The notes below the pieces were generated by a model. That model did no database searches. It saw only the letters and a program-made list of their open reading frames with translations, and was not told where the DNA came from. The position numbers and the translations under genes were made by a program. Positions 1 through 11,557 of a stretch of DNA of 64,000 nucleotides are shown here, in pieces (the stretch's first letter is position 1; each line of letters begins with the position of its first letter). The DNA is from Paulinella micropora (Eukaryota; Cercozoa; Imbricatea; Euglyphida; Paulinellidae), in contig WBZZ01001392.1 of assembly GCA_019918135.1 (NCBI GenBank), positions 42,501-106,500 on the forward strand, written 5' to 3'.

Positions 1-688
1 CCGGCACCCACCAATGACTACACCTGACTTTGGTTTATAACCCCTTGTTGCTCTCTCTTCCTCTCTCAGCTCCAGTTCAATTTTATTTCCCATCATGTAT
101 GTTCAACTTATTTCCCAATCAATGTAGGGAAGTTTCCTCTGAGTCATACCTTCCTATCTCTCTGCGCCTACATTTTTCGGACATTTTGCTAATCCATGCT
201 ATTAGCTGCCACCGCTATTTACGCTCCAGTTTTCACGTCGTCTATAGCTTTATAATAATACAGTTTCTCCCTCCAACTCCGATAATAATACAGTTTCTCC
301 CTCCGACTCCGATTTGCCATTTCCCAGCAATATTTCGGCATAATATCATGCTTGCTGTTAAATGCCAGTTCATCCCTGGCCGAAAAACGTCAACACATCA
401 GCACAGTCTGAGTCGCTCAACGCGCGTGTTGACCGGCCATATTACAAGACACACTTGTGGCTTCTGTCTCAGCGGCCAAGAAAGGGAGTCACTGGGAGTG
501 AGAGCGTCACAGTGTCTGGTTCAGGGAAAAGTAGTAGCCAGTAGTGGGGAAATTTCGGGGGGGGAAGGTCAAACAAGAGTACAAAAAGTCAGATTTCTGG
601 TCCGGCAGAGCCGACGTGTGATAGATTTAGATAGAGAGGTGTTTTAGCCCGCAGTGCATGTGTACCTGAAGCAGTAGGAGGGAGCGCC

Positions 689-732
689 TACGCCAACCCC
701 GCCTCGCCGCGCTGCGAGGCGGGGTTGGCGTA
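689..732. repeat. Perfect GC-rich hairpin, 18 bp arms
   Basis: The 18-base arm at 689-706 (TACGCCAACCCCGCCTCG) is repeated exactly as its reverse complement at 715-732, with an 8-base loop. It stands out from the AT-rich surroundings. It could be the core of a foldback element or a regulatory/terminator-like structure; nothing else in the sequence decides between these. Confidence 0.8.
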
Positions 733-1732
733 GTGCGCCCCTGTGCCGTTTACAGCACGTAATGAAGTTTTAAACGAACACTATAGTTTTTAATATAAAT
801 AAACGGAAGTATGATGTATTTCATTATTTCTTCGCAGCCTTTGGAGAACGACCTACTAACTCTTTTTCAAGTGTCCTGCGAGCGCTTTTCTGTTTCGAAG
901 GCTGCTTGTCTTCTGGTGCGAGATCAAACGCAAAATGTGTGATGTTCTTCACACCGTAAGCACCTTGATGGCATAAGCGCTGATCAATAGCTTTCAAATC
1001 ACCTGGCTGGGGGTAGCAATTTCTGGTTGAAGACACCCAGGTTCTTCTGACTCCATGAAGTTCATACTATATATATTATAGTATCAATGTAATCACTGAA
1101 TCCCTCAACCCGCCTTCGCAAAATCTCCATAATCATCTCGGAACGAATATCTCTTGCACTCAGCTCTTGCAGACACTTCTGAACTTGAAACACATCGGAC
1201 TTTTCGATGAAAAAGTTTGTTTGATTGTGTCGGAGCAATTAATGTCTTGGGCATTGGCATCGCTTCTGCAGCCATCTTGCCGAATCATTCATGGCGAATT
1301 AATGCCGCAGGCTACAACACCCACAAGATGCAATAATAAATCAGCGTCAACTGCTAGTTCAAGTTCGCTCTGTGCACGTGCCCCTTGAATCTGCTATTAT
1401 TAATCATACCGTGACCTTGCCTGTGACTGTGATATTCCCTTTCTGCAGTTTCTGAACTGCGGTACTGGATAATACATATTAACCCCGACCAATGAATCAA
1501 ACTTTGCCTCCCCGTCCAAATGTCATCCCTGATGAGTCGCAGTATCCAAAGGCTCAACATGCTCTGAATCTTCAGGGCGGTGCCACTGGACAAGAGTATT
1601 CTTATTCAGCTTTACTTTATTGAAGATTTTGGATAATGACACAGCACCTAGCGCTACAACCCCAAACCGCCAAAGCTTTGAATTTACCGTTACACTTAGA
1701 GTGATATAGGTAAAATATGTAATTGTCATTTG

Positions 1733-1905
1733 GGTGGGCCGGTATGACTAAATACTATTATTAATAAAATTGTCCTTTGCTCCCCCTATTTAGGAATAAC
1801 GGCCCCGTCTACCTTATGCTACTAACCTCGCATATACTACTGGTGGTAAAATATACGTAGCCCTATTCAAAAATTACCGGAGCCGCCCTACCGACTATAT
1901 GCACT
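1733..1905 (+). repeat. Dispersed repeat, copy 1 (also at ~57370-57540)
   Basis: About 65 bases from 1743 onward closely match 57378-57442, sharing ATGACTAAATACTAT, then TGCTCCCCCTATTTAGGAAT and a following CGGCC. Weaker similarity continues, with a shared TAAAATATAC block, for about another 100 bases. The second copy lies inside the TIR element at 56933-58220. Probably a fragment of an interspersed element; no coding content seen. Confidence 0.6.
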
Positions 1906-4900
1906 AGCTCTATACTAACTTTGTAGTCACGCTCAAAATTTGGCTGCTTATAAAGCGTAAAAGTCACCGTCCAGAGAAGGTCCAGTTGCTGCGCCGCTCA
2001 ACGCGCGCTCCCCCCGGCATTCCCTTGCCTTCCTATGGCCACCCGAGTTCTTTAACTTCCCTGCTCCCAGCCGGCGCCCACTTGCCCACGCGGTACTACG
2101 GTTCGCCTCCCGGGTCATCAAATCACTTGCGCGCCGCACGCACCACCCATTCCGTTAAGCAGTGCCGCTCCGGGTCCGAGCCTGAGTCCGCGTCGCTGTC
2201 GCTGTTGCTGTCCGCCACATGCCCGTCGCGTCGGTCGTCGTCGCCAGAGCCAACTTGGGTTCACTGACTCCATAAAGTAAATTTGCCCTTTCCTTGTGCT
2301 CTTCCGACGGGACTCAGCCTTTCCTTTCCCCTTCTTTTTCTTGCTTCGGCGTTTTTGAGCGTTTCTCCTTCTCTTTCTTCTTCTCAACTACCGGTTGGAG
2401 TGTGCTAACTTTGTTTTGCTCCCCCATCACTGGGGCTTCCTTCTCTCTCTTTTTCCTATCTGTATGCAGCCCGCAAATCGCCCTCTCAACAGACCATAAG
2501 CTGCCTCTCGCAACAGCACATTCTGAGGAAGGAAAAGGGGGAAAGGTGCTTGCCATCCAGTCGGGATCAGGGGCTGCAAGGCGTCGAATCCCCAAGGCTC
2601 CGAAAGGGGGCTATGGTAAGCAGAGCAAGCGGGAAATGGAGGAGGAGGAGGAGGAGGAGGAGGAGGAAGAAGATGAGAGCGATGAGCTTATTCTTCCCTT
2701 TCCCGGCACGAAGGCTAGGAGTGCCGCTCCCTCTTACGACAAGGATCGTCGGCTCTGCTGGGAATACTACTTCAAGGGCTACATGTGCCCGAAGAAGGAG
2801 TATTGCAGTGGCCTTCACTCCGACAAGGACAAGGATTGGAGGGCCCTGGAGGCGTCGCTAAAATTTGGGTGCCGGTCAGGGCCATCCGCCAACAGGGCAA
2901 GCTGCGCATCAAGGATCAGAAGGTGCGGCAACTGGTCAGGGACCGGTTGAAGCAGTTCGATAAAACAGCACAATCCTTGCGGGGAGGTAAAGGAGGAGAC
3001 CGCGGGGGGCGCGGAGGCCGTGGTGGTGGAGGCGGCTTCCGGACCAAGAAGCGGTGGAAGAAGAAGGGGGAGAGTGGCAGGCCCTTCAAGAAAGCTAAGG
3101 TGGCGGCAGCTTCCAAGGAGGAAACGGAAGGAGAAACGGAGGCGGGAATCTCCGAAGTGGAGGAGGGGGATGCTCAAGCTGGTAGGAACCAGTTGGGGGA
3201 TAACTGTGGGGGGAGGTGGGGGGGGGGGGGGGGCGGATTCGTCCGTTAGTACTCATAGGGATGGTGTTGTGTCTCAGATGAGGAGTACATCACCTCCGAC
3301 GACATTTCGTAAGCCCGGGGGCGGAAAGTCGAGGCGATACCCACAGGTAACCCTTCTCACGGAGATCTACAGTTGACTCATGGAATGGATGGTTCTGTGA
3401 TGCAGGTAACGATTGAGCGGGGTAAGCGTGGTGACAACGGGGGGGGAAATGGGGCCCGAGAAGGCCAGACAAGTTAATATTATAAATAAAAAGATTGTTA
3501 CTATTGCACCGCGAAAGTCGAGTACTACTCTAGAAATTTTACCGGTCCCGACGGTGAGGTTTAAGAAAAAAGTTTCATTCATCCCGGAGCCCGATTGGGA
3601 GGCTAAGCCGGTGCCAATACGGATAAGGAAAGTAAAATCCGTGAGTAAGTCGGCAACGGGGGAAAACCCGGGGAAATTGAAGCTACTGCTTTTGGTAAGG
3701 AATTCATCAGGAGCGGGCTGTCGGATCGGAAAGATTTTAAAAATAGTTTTGTTCTTTTATCTGACTTGAAGGAGCGCCTTGAGGCAATTGAAATGCCGGA
3801 ACATGCGTTGTGCATTACTCAGGTCTACTGCGTGGACTTGGAGGGTGCTTGTGATGTGGCCAATGATACGTTGGCTAATATTAATATCGCGGGCGCGGCG
3901 TTCATAACTGCTAATCGGGCGTGGTTGGATAAAAATATGTTGCCTATTAAAGGAAGCATAGAAGGAGTGAATGGAAAGGCGAGGGCGGAGGCGACGGGGA
4001 CAATGATCTTGACTGTTGAACTCTACTCCGGTAGGTCCTTTGACATTCAGTTCTATGTCTGTCCGGATTATTCGGGAGGGTTGCTGATTGGATTCAAGCA
4101 GCTCAATAAAATGAATACATTAATTGATTGCCGGTCAGGTTTAGTGCACTATGGCATTAGTGACGATGACGCGGAGGATATTGTGAGGGGGCGGGCTGCA
4201 GTTCCGCTCTTTCATACAGATACTTACGCGGTGTCATACACTAAGCATGGTTCGGTCGGCGCCGGTGACCCACATGCAATTGCGCGAAGCGCAAGGGTGC
4301 AGTTGGTCATACCGAAGCCATATCAGCACCCGGCGTTGAACAATTATTATAAGGATTTCGAGCCGGATTACCGCGGGCTTGCGGGAAAGGCTAGAAGGGT
4401 TGTTCGACGTTGGGAGAAGGCAACGGTGGAGGACTTAATTCGGGGCCGGTGTGCCCAGATTATGGCCTGCACAATGGAAGAACTTAACATGGAGGAGGAG
4501 GCAGGGATGGATAGGTTCAGGAATAGTAAGAAGGGGCCTTATGTGTTCCTTCAGAACCGATACTGCTTCCATGCAATTTAAGGCATCACAGGCCAATAGG
4601 CCCTTGTTTGAACCGTTGATATCGGTGCGGGTTCCAACGGGAGGGACGGGGGATGAAATAATGGATTTCGTGGGAGACATGTGGGGTGACAAACCTCTTT
4701 GTCCGCGGAATTCGGGGCAGACGGCGAAGTAGCTCACGAAGTATTTCGAGGGTGACAAACCGTTCTCTATTGTCCTACCATTCCACGACAAGGCACTATG
4801 GGCGGATGAGGTTTTGGACCGGATGGTGGATCACCCAATCCCGGTGCCGTCTATAACTAGGAAGCAGCATTTGGTGTTTGCTTGTAGATTAGGCACTAGG

Positions 4901-5369
4901 GCACAAGGGCTGACGTATCGGAACTCACTCAAGGGGTGTGACCTTCAGAAGATACGTGAGCAGGCATTTACCTGCTTCACGGGGATCTTTACGAAGAGGG
5001 CACCTATTCAGTACGCCATGATTCTGGATCGGATGGCGAATCTGGGTAAGTGGGATGAGTTTCGGAAGTCAAGTACCACCAGAAGGAGGTGGAGATGCCC
5101 TCCGAGGAGCTTGGTGGAGGATGGGTGGACGGATATGGCAGAGGCGCCCGAACTGAAGAGTCCGAAGGACGCCCAGTCATGGGATGATAGAATGGCTCAA
5201 ATGCGGGCGGATTGGAAGGGGAGTGAGGAAGATCTCAAGAGCCTACAGGAGGTGATGGCCAAGGAGAAAGAGATCTTTGATCCGCCTAGACCGGGCACGG
5301 TCAAGCATTAACGGCCAATAACCCGCAGAGGTGGGTTTTATGGGTCCCGGCCAAACTGAGACAGATGAT

Positions 5370-6480
5370 TTACGTGGCGTCGCACGTGGTCCCGTTGGTG
5401 AATCACCCGGGGGTGCAGAGGACGCAGTGGATTATCAAAAGGAGCTTCTGGTGGGAGGGGATGGATCGGTTTGTTAAGAAAAGAATCAAAGGCTGTACTG
5501 TACGACCTGTCTGATGAACAAGAAGCTCCCGGTGGAGGGTAAGATCCCGGTGGGTAAATTTACATTGCTGGAAAGGCTCTTTGAGTTCTTGCATGTAGAC
5601 CACGTGGCCGTTGCCGCCGGTGGGGCCGGCGAAGGATAAATTCTTGTTGACGGTCATTGACAGGGCGAGCAATTACGTGTGGGCGATCCCGGTGCCAGAC
5701 ACGACGGCGGAAACGACAGCCAGGGAGCTGATCGATCGAGTCCTGTGTGTGGTGGGGGTCCCCAAAACGATCTGCTCGGATAAGGGGCCGGCTTTCGACA
5801 ACGAGCTTATGGAAAGGCTCGCAAAGTTCTACGGTGTTCACTGGCAGTATGTAACGCCATACAACCCGAGTGCAAATGGCAAGATTGAGCGGGTCCACAG
5901 ACAGCTCAAGTTGGTTCTGAGGGCCTACTGCAAGAAGAGTCAGCTCTTGTGGAGGGAGGTGGTCCCGAGCTTTGTATTCGCAATGAACGCGATGCCATCG
6001 AAAGCCCTTGGGGCGGGAGCGGAATGTAGATCCCCGTACCAGGTGGTGTTCGGTCAAGAACCGGTGATGCCTCAACATTTAGTTTACCAGGATGGGCCTG
6101 GGCTGGCGATGGCCATTGGATGAGGACGAGCTCTGGGTAGTCCGTATGCGTGTCTCCATGGAGGCGATGCAAGCGGTACGACAAGCAAGGTTGGCGGAGC
6201 AGGCCCGCAAGCTGAGCAAGGAGCCCTTGGAGCAGGACTTGTCCATGGTGACGTATAAGCCAGTGGACATTGTCATGTTCCATTACCCACAGGTACCGAA
6301 AAGCATATATTCTAAGATATTTGTACACTGGAAGGGGCCTTATCAGGTGGTGCAACAGACAGGACCTTTTAACTATCGGATCAGAGACAGGGGGGAGAAC
6401 AAGATTGTTACAGTAAATGTTCGACGCCTCATCAATTACGATCCGGCGTTCCTCATGGAGAACGAGACGCTCCAAGAAGC
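5370..6480 (+). pseudogene. Ty3-like integrase region (fossil)
   Basis: The best-recognised part of the relic at 2.3-9.3 kb. It shows a zinc-binding segment with spaced His pairs followed by Cys residues, then a DDE-type integrase core: a DRASNYVWAIPV stretch, the SDKGPAFDN block, the TPYNPSANGKIERVHRQLK block with the catalytic Glu, and a C-terminal SH3-like segment (KGPYQVV, then NVRRLINYDP). The order is that of Ty3/gypsy integrases. It is a fossil, not a host gene. Confidence 0.8.
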
Positions 6481-6903
6481 GCTCGTCAGGAACAAGGGAG
6501 AGTTTCAGGACCCTCCTAACTTGGGGACGGATAAGGAACCCGATGGTGGTAAACCCGGGAACGGACAGGGCCAGGGGAGGGGACAGGCACGGAGCCCCGA
6601 GGAGGGCACGGGCCCGGTAATCCCCAAGAAGCCCGGAACCGGGGAAAAGGGGTCAGTATCAAGTCGCAAGCCACCCACGGAGGCGGCTAAGAGAGCGGCG
6701 GAGAATGATCTGATCTATTCGGAACCGGGGAGTAAGCAGGGTAAACGTAGAAAGACGGATGTGCAAACGGAGCTGGAGGAGCCGGTGGTGCCCTCACAGG
6801 TGAAAGTCCAGCGCACGAAGTGGAAGGAAGGTAATAAGGTACTGGGAATGACGTGGGTATTGGATCAGTTCTATCTGGTCAGGCCCCCAACCAGATTCGT
6901 TAC

Positions 6904-6904
6904 C

Positions 6905-6982
<78 letters not shown>

Positions 6983-7014
6983 CATAATCATAATCATAAT
7001 AATAATAATAATAA
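6904..7014. repeat. (TAA)n microsatellite
   Basis: Nearly pure TAA/AAT repeat with a few CAT variants toward the right end, directly abutting the first ~410 bp repeat unit. Read on the minus strand it is a (TTA)n tail following that unit. Confidence 0.95.
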
Positions 7015-7579
<565 letters not shown>

Positions 7580-7715
7580 TATCTCCTGCCACTTGCTGAG
7601 CCAAAAGGCCATGTGCATCCAGTCCTCCATTCCATAAGGAAAGTCTCCACCACCAATCGGTGGAATAAAGGAAGTGACGGCATAGAACATTACTCTAGGA
7701 GCTTTATACCAATCA

Positions 7716-7719
<4 letters not shown>

Positions 7720-7797
<78 letters not shown>
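7720..7797. repeat. (TAA)n microsatellite, ~78 bp
   Basis: TAA repeat abutting repeat copy 2 at 7799. Between this run and the previous one lies about 140 bases of unique sequence (7578-7719). Confidence 0.95.
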
Positions 7798-7798
7798 T

Positions 7799-8784
7799 AC
7801 TATATCTGAGGCGTACTGATGCAGCTAATGGCATATCCTCAACGGACATAAGCCTCCAATACCCTTGTTCGAGGTCCTCCACCCCCCCGTGTCAGTCTCT
7901 CGCCTGATGATCGGGGCCACCGATGGAGCTCCTGAGGGCAAGACTGCACTAAGCCGAGGTTATTCCGCAGTCCCAGCAACCTCTTGCAAGACGTCACCGA
8001 ATGTGCAAGTGCATACACCAAGCGCGGTTGCTAGAGCTGCCTCGAAACCCCACCCATAACCATCTGGTGTCTGCTGGGTCCTGGGCTATCAACCAGCATA
8101 TGCGGAGTTTAAGATCTTTTACGCGCGCAACGACCCTCCTCCCCAGCATCTACCACCAAAGGGTTATGAGTTGGCGTCACAGTTTAACGCCTTGAGGCCA
8201 TTGGGCTGGAACTCTGTTTAGCAAGTGTGACTAGGTTTTTTCATCGGGTTATCCCTCAAATATGTCACAGTCAACACTCCAAGGCAGATTTACTATATCT
8301 GGGGCGTACTGATGCAGCTAATGGCATATCTTCAACGGACATAAGCCTCCAATACCCTTGTTCGAGGTCCTCCACCCCCCCGTGTCAGTCTCTCGCCTGA
8401 TGATCGGGGCCACCGATGGAGCTCCTGAGGGCAAGACTGCACTAAGCCGAGGTTATTCCGCCGTCCCAGCAACCTCTTGCAAGACGTCACCGAATGTGCA
8501 AGTGCATACACCAAGCGCGGTTGCTAGAGCTGCCTCGAAATCCCACCCATAACAATCTGGTGTCTGCTGGGTCCTGGGCTATCAACCAGCATATGCGGAG
8601 TTTAAGATCTTTTACGCGCGCAACGACCCTCCTCCCCAGCATCTACCACCAAAGGGTTATGAGTTGGCGTCACAGTTTAACGCCTTGAGGCCATTGGGCT
8701 GGAATTCTGTTTAGCAAGTGTGACTAGGTTTTTTCATCGGGATTTCCCTCAAATATGTCACAGTCAACACTCCAAGGCAGATTT
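7799..8784 (-). repeat. Tandem duplication of a 493 bp unit (repeat copies 2 and 3)
   Basis: Two head-to-tail copies, 7799-8291 and 8292-8784, each made of the ~410 bp repeat plus the same ~83 base flank (containing GTGTGACTAGGTTTTTTCAT). Because the flank is duplicated too, this is a tandem duplication of an already inserted unit, not two independent insertions. The copies differ at only a few bases. Confidence 0.9.
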
Positions 8785-8801
8785 TAATAATAATATTTTT
8801 T

Positions 8802-8852
<51 letters not shown>

Positions 8853-8860
8853 GCAATTAT
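8785..8860. repeat. (TAA)n microsatellite closing the repeat cluster
   Basis: TAA repeat, slightly degenerate, between the 493 bp tandem duplication and the resumed coding-like sequence of the Ty3-like relic. Confidence 0.9.
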
Positions 8861-9307
8861 AGTTATAGTAATAATAAGGGGGATAAGGATGTTCTCTTTG
8901 TGATGAAGGTGGTGGGACTGGCTAAGGACTCGAGAAGAACTCGATCGTCGGAGAGTGCGCTTAGGAACCTTCCGCCTATGCTACAGTTTTACCGGTCTTG
9001 GGATAGGGACACGGTGGAAAACCAGATGTACCGCGAGTATGTCCCGGTGTGGTGGGACTCTGCAAACAGGGAAGTTTGGGATGCTAAGATTGATCCGGAT
9101 ACACGGAAGTGTGACAACGATCACGAGGCATGGACAATTTCGGCGTGGCCGAGGGAAGTGTTGGACTACCCCTTCAAACTACATGACGGACAGATCCCAC
9201 AGAGGGTTTGGGATGTGCTCAAGGAGAGCGGGGTGTACTTAAGGCTGATCGGGGGTGCACACGCGACGGAGACAGTGCGTGGGAAGAAACACCAGAGCCT
9301 GAAGTGA

Positions 9308-10060
9308 GGGGATAAAAGGGATGGAGTTCGGATCGGGGGGGGGATGGAAGTTGGGCGCACATGACCATATGTGTGGGGAAAGGATGTACTGGGGTGCCTA
9401 CTCAACGATAAAGCTTTACGGATACAGTACGAAGGGGATACTCGACGAGAAGTCCATCGTCGTTTTAAGTTTTGGACTTTGGGATTCGGTCAATTCGGAT
9501 CTCGGGGCCAAGGCACCATTCACATTTGACGGATTAGACAGGGTCTGATTGGTGATCGATCAGGCTATGGGACTGTGACTTTGGGAAAATCGCGCGCGTA
9601 GGGTTGACGGACGTGAACTTTCCTAGTGTTAGTTCACGATCTTATGGCAATAGTAAGTCTTGGAACTTAGCCCACATGAAGCACAAGCATTTAATCTGTT
9701 GGATGGCTCTTGGAAGATTGAATCAGGGGTCAAGCGGGGATAGCTCTTGGGATGGTGGACGGTCGGCTGGGATTACCCAATAAGCCGGTACTGACGAGAT
9801 TATACGAAGATGGTCTCCGTTGGTATTACTCCAGGAATTGAGATCGAGCGGTCTCAAAGGAGGGGGAAGGGGTGCTATGTAACACCCACTGTATACTACA
9901 ATGATTCGTTTTTATGCTGTTGTTTTTACGGGAATTCACTCGTGAAAGGGATTCCTTGTTATTAAATGTATTTTAAGATGAATTCTTATTACATTTCCGG
10001 TTTTGAACAATGCTTCCGGTTTTAATGCTGTATTAAGATAAAGGGGTATGATGATAAGCT
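9308..10060. other. Non-coding 3' part of the Ty3-like relic, possibly partial LTR
   Basis: No gene seen. A sequence beginning TGTAACACCC at about 9880 looks like an LTR start and could be the Ty3-like element's 3' LTR, cut by the copia insertion at about 10061. No matching 5' LTR was found in the window, so this is a weak call. Confidence 0.3.
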
Positions 10061-10409
10061 TGGACAATTAATTAGACCCTTCCTCCTCAACTACGTCCGT
10101 ATTGCTATTTGGTACGTTAGCCTTATTCGTTACAATTAGTAGTATTATTAGTTATTAATACAGTCATTTAGAGTACCTTTTCTGGTACTGGTGGCACTAG
10201 CTTTTTACCATTACCATTATTGCCCATATCAGGCCGTTTCGTCGGTCATTTTCTGGAGGTACATCTTTTGTGTGACGTCGTCAGGTAGACTGGCGGGAAT
10301 GGTTCAGTATTGTTAAATTCTTTTACGTGGGAAGCAGTTGGCCGATAGGAGGGGGACGCCCCGAGTTCCGGTCACCGTTTGCAGAAGTCGCGAGGATTTT
10401 CTCACAACG
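10061..10409 (+). repeat. 5' LTR of the copia-like element
   Basis: Starts TG and matches 19122-19466 almost throughout, from AATTAATTAGACCCTTCC to TTTTCTCACAACG. The sequences diverge right after that on both sides, which fixes the right LTR boundary. The sequence just inside (GTTATCGAGCC) is a possible primer-binding site, though the match to an initiator tRNA end is loose. Confidence 0.9.
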
Positions 10410-10705
10410 GGTTATCGAGCCTTGGAGCGTGACCTGTGCAACGGATCGCAGAAGAGAACCTTCGTTAAAGGGGTGAGGGGTCCACCTTAAGTGACCCCAT
10501 TACAGGAAAGTGCGCATTTTCAATTGTGTGGCTACAGCTGATCACTGTAAACACTACCCACGCTCTGCTTCGCTGGTGTGCAGTGCAAGGGCAAGGGGGG
10601 GGACAGGACAGAGAGCAAGACACCGAAGCGTGCAGGGCGCAGGGAGGGTGAGCCTCCGTAAGGGTGTGGTGCTTTTGTCAGCTCGGTGACGTGGCAAGTT
10701 GTGAA

Positions 10706-10965
10706 TGATTGCCGTGGTAAATGGGGGATTGAGCACCCCTGGCCCACGGGACACAACAAGTTACAAAGCCAAAGTACAAAGCAGTAGGTCTGTTGTGATT
10801 TATTGCCGTGGTAACTGGGGGATTGAGCACCCCTGGCCCACGGGACACAACAAGTTACAAAGCCAAAGTACAAAGCAGAAGGTCTGTTGTGATTGATTGC
10901 CGTGGTAACTGGGGGATTGAGCACCTCTGGCTCACGGGAGACAACAACCTACATTGCTAAGTTCT
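10706..10965 (+). repeat. 94 bp tandem repeats in the copia leader
   Basis: ATTGCCGTGGTAA recurs at 10708, 10802 and 10896, exactly 94 bases apart. Units one and two are nearly identical over the full 94 bases; the third is partial and more diverged. They lie between the 5' LTR and gag, where retroelement packaging and translation signals usually sit. Confidence 0.9.
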
Positions 10966-11258
10966 TGTCACATTCGTACTGCATCATTGCATCTACTCCT
11001 TGTATTGCTGTAGTGACTGTGTCAGGAGTGAGAGAGAGGTGTGGTGAGGGAGTGAGCTCTGAAGAACCGTGCGTAGGACACGAGGGGAGGAGCCAAAGGT
11101 GAGTGTTTAGGTGGTTGTACCAAAACAACTACAAACCTAGGTAGGTTGAAGAACTGACTTTGCAGATAGAGCTGCTAGTAGGTGGAAAGTTATCATAGGT
11201 GGTAGCTGAGGTAGCCTCAGTGTAGTTTGAGCATTAGAGTCAGTGGTAACACACGTGG

Positions 11259-11263
<5 letters not shown>

Positions 11264-11310
<47 letters not shown>
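11264..11310. repeat. (GA)n microsatellite
   Basis: Uninterrupted GA repeat of about 23 units in the copia leader, between the 94 bp repeats and gag. Confidence 0.95.
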
Positions 11311-11312
<2 letters not shown>

Positions 11313-11557
11313 AAGGGTGGTGTGGACAAGTAAAACACTATTCTGTGTAGTGTGTGTGTGAGTCTGCTCGTGGCCTCTGTTGTGTTCTCTCTGTGTGGGT
11401 GTGTGTGTGGTTGCTTGCCTGTGCCTGTGCCATCAGAACAGAGTAAGCATAGCGTGACCATATCTCTATTTGGCAAGTAGAGAGCATAGCTGTGTGCTGT
11501 GTGTAAGTGTGTGTGTGTGTGGAGCGTGTGTCTGTTCGAGACTGACGGTGGTTAGAA

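Larger units (their letters stand above)
1..2290. other. AT-rich flank without a confident gene
   Basis: I see no gene I can support here. Open frames at 30-647 (plus) and 824-1036 (minus, 70 codons, Lys/Arg-rich end) match nothing I recognise, have no visible splice or domain context and are close to chance length. The stretch holds a perfect hairpin (689-732) and a dispersed repeat (about 1733-1905), listed separately. Confidence 0.5.

Noticed and set aside
30-647. 205-codon open frame near the left edge
   Set aside because: Compositionally odd, contains a short direct repeat, no motif and no splice support.
824-1036. Small basic minus-strand frame
   Set aside because: Seventy codons without a recognisable family; may be chance.
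9321-9548. 75-codon frame after the Ty3-like relic
   Set aside because: No motif; lies in the non-coding 3' part of the element.
10706-10965. CRISPR-like spacing of the 94 bp repeats
   Set aside because: Units are contiguous without unique spacers and lie in a retroelement leader of a eukaryote.
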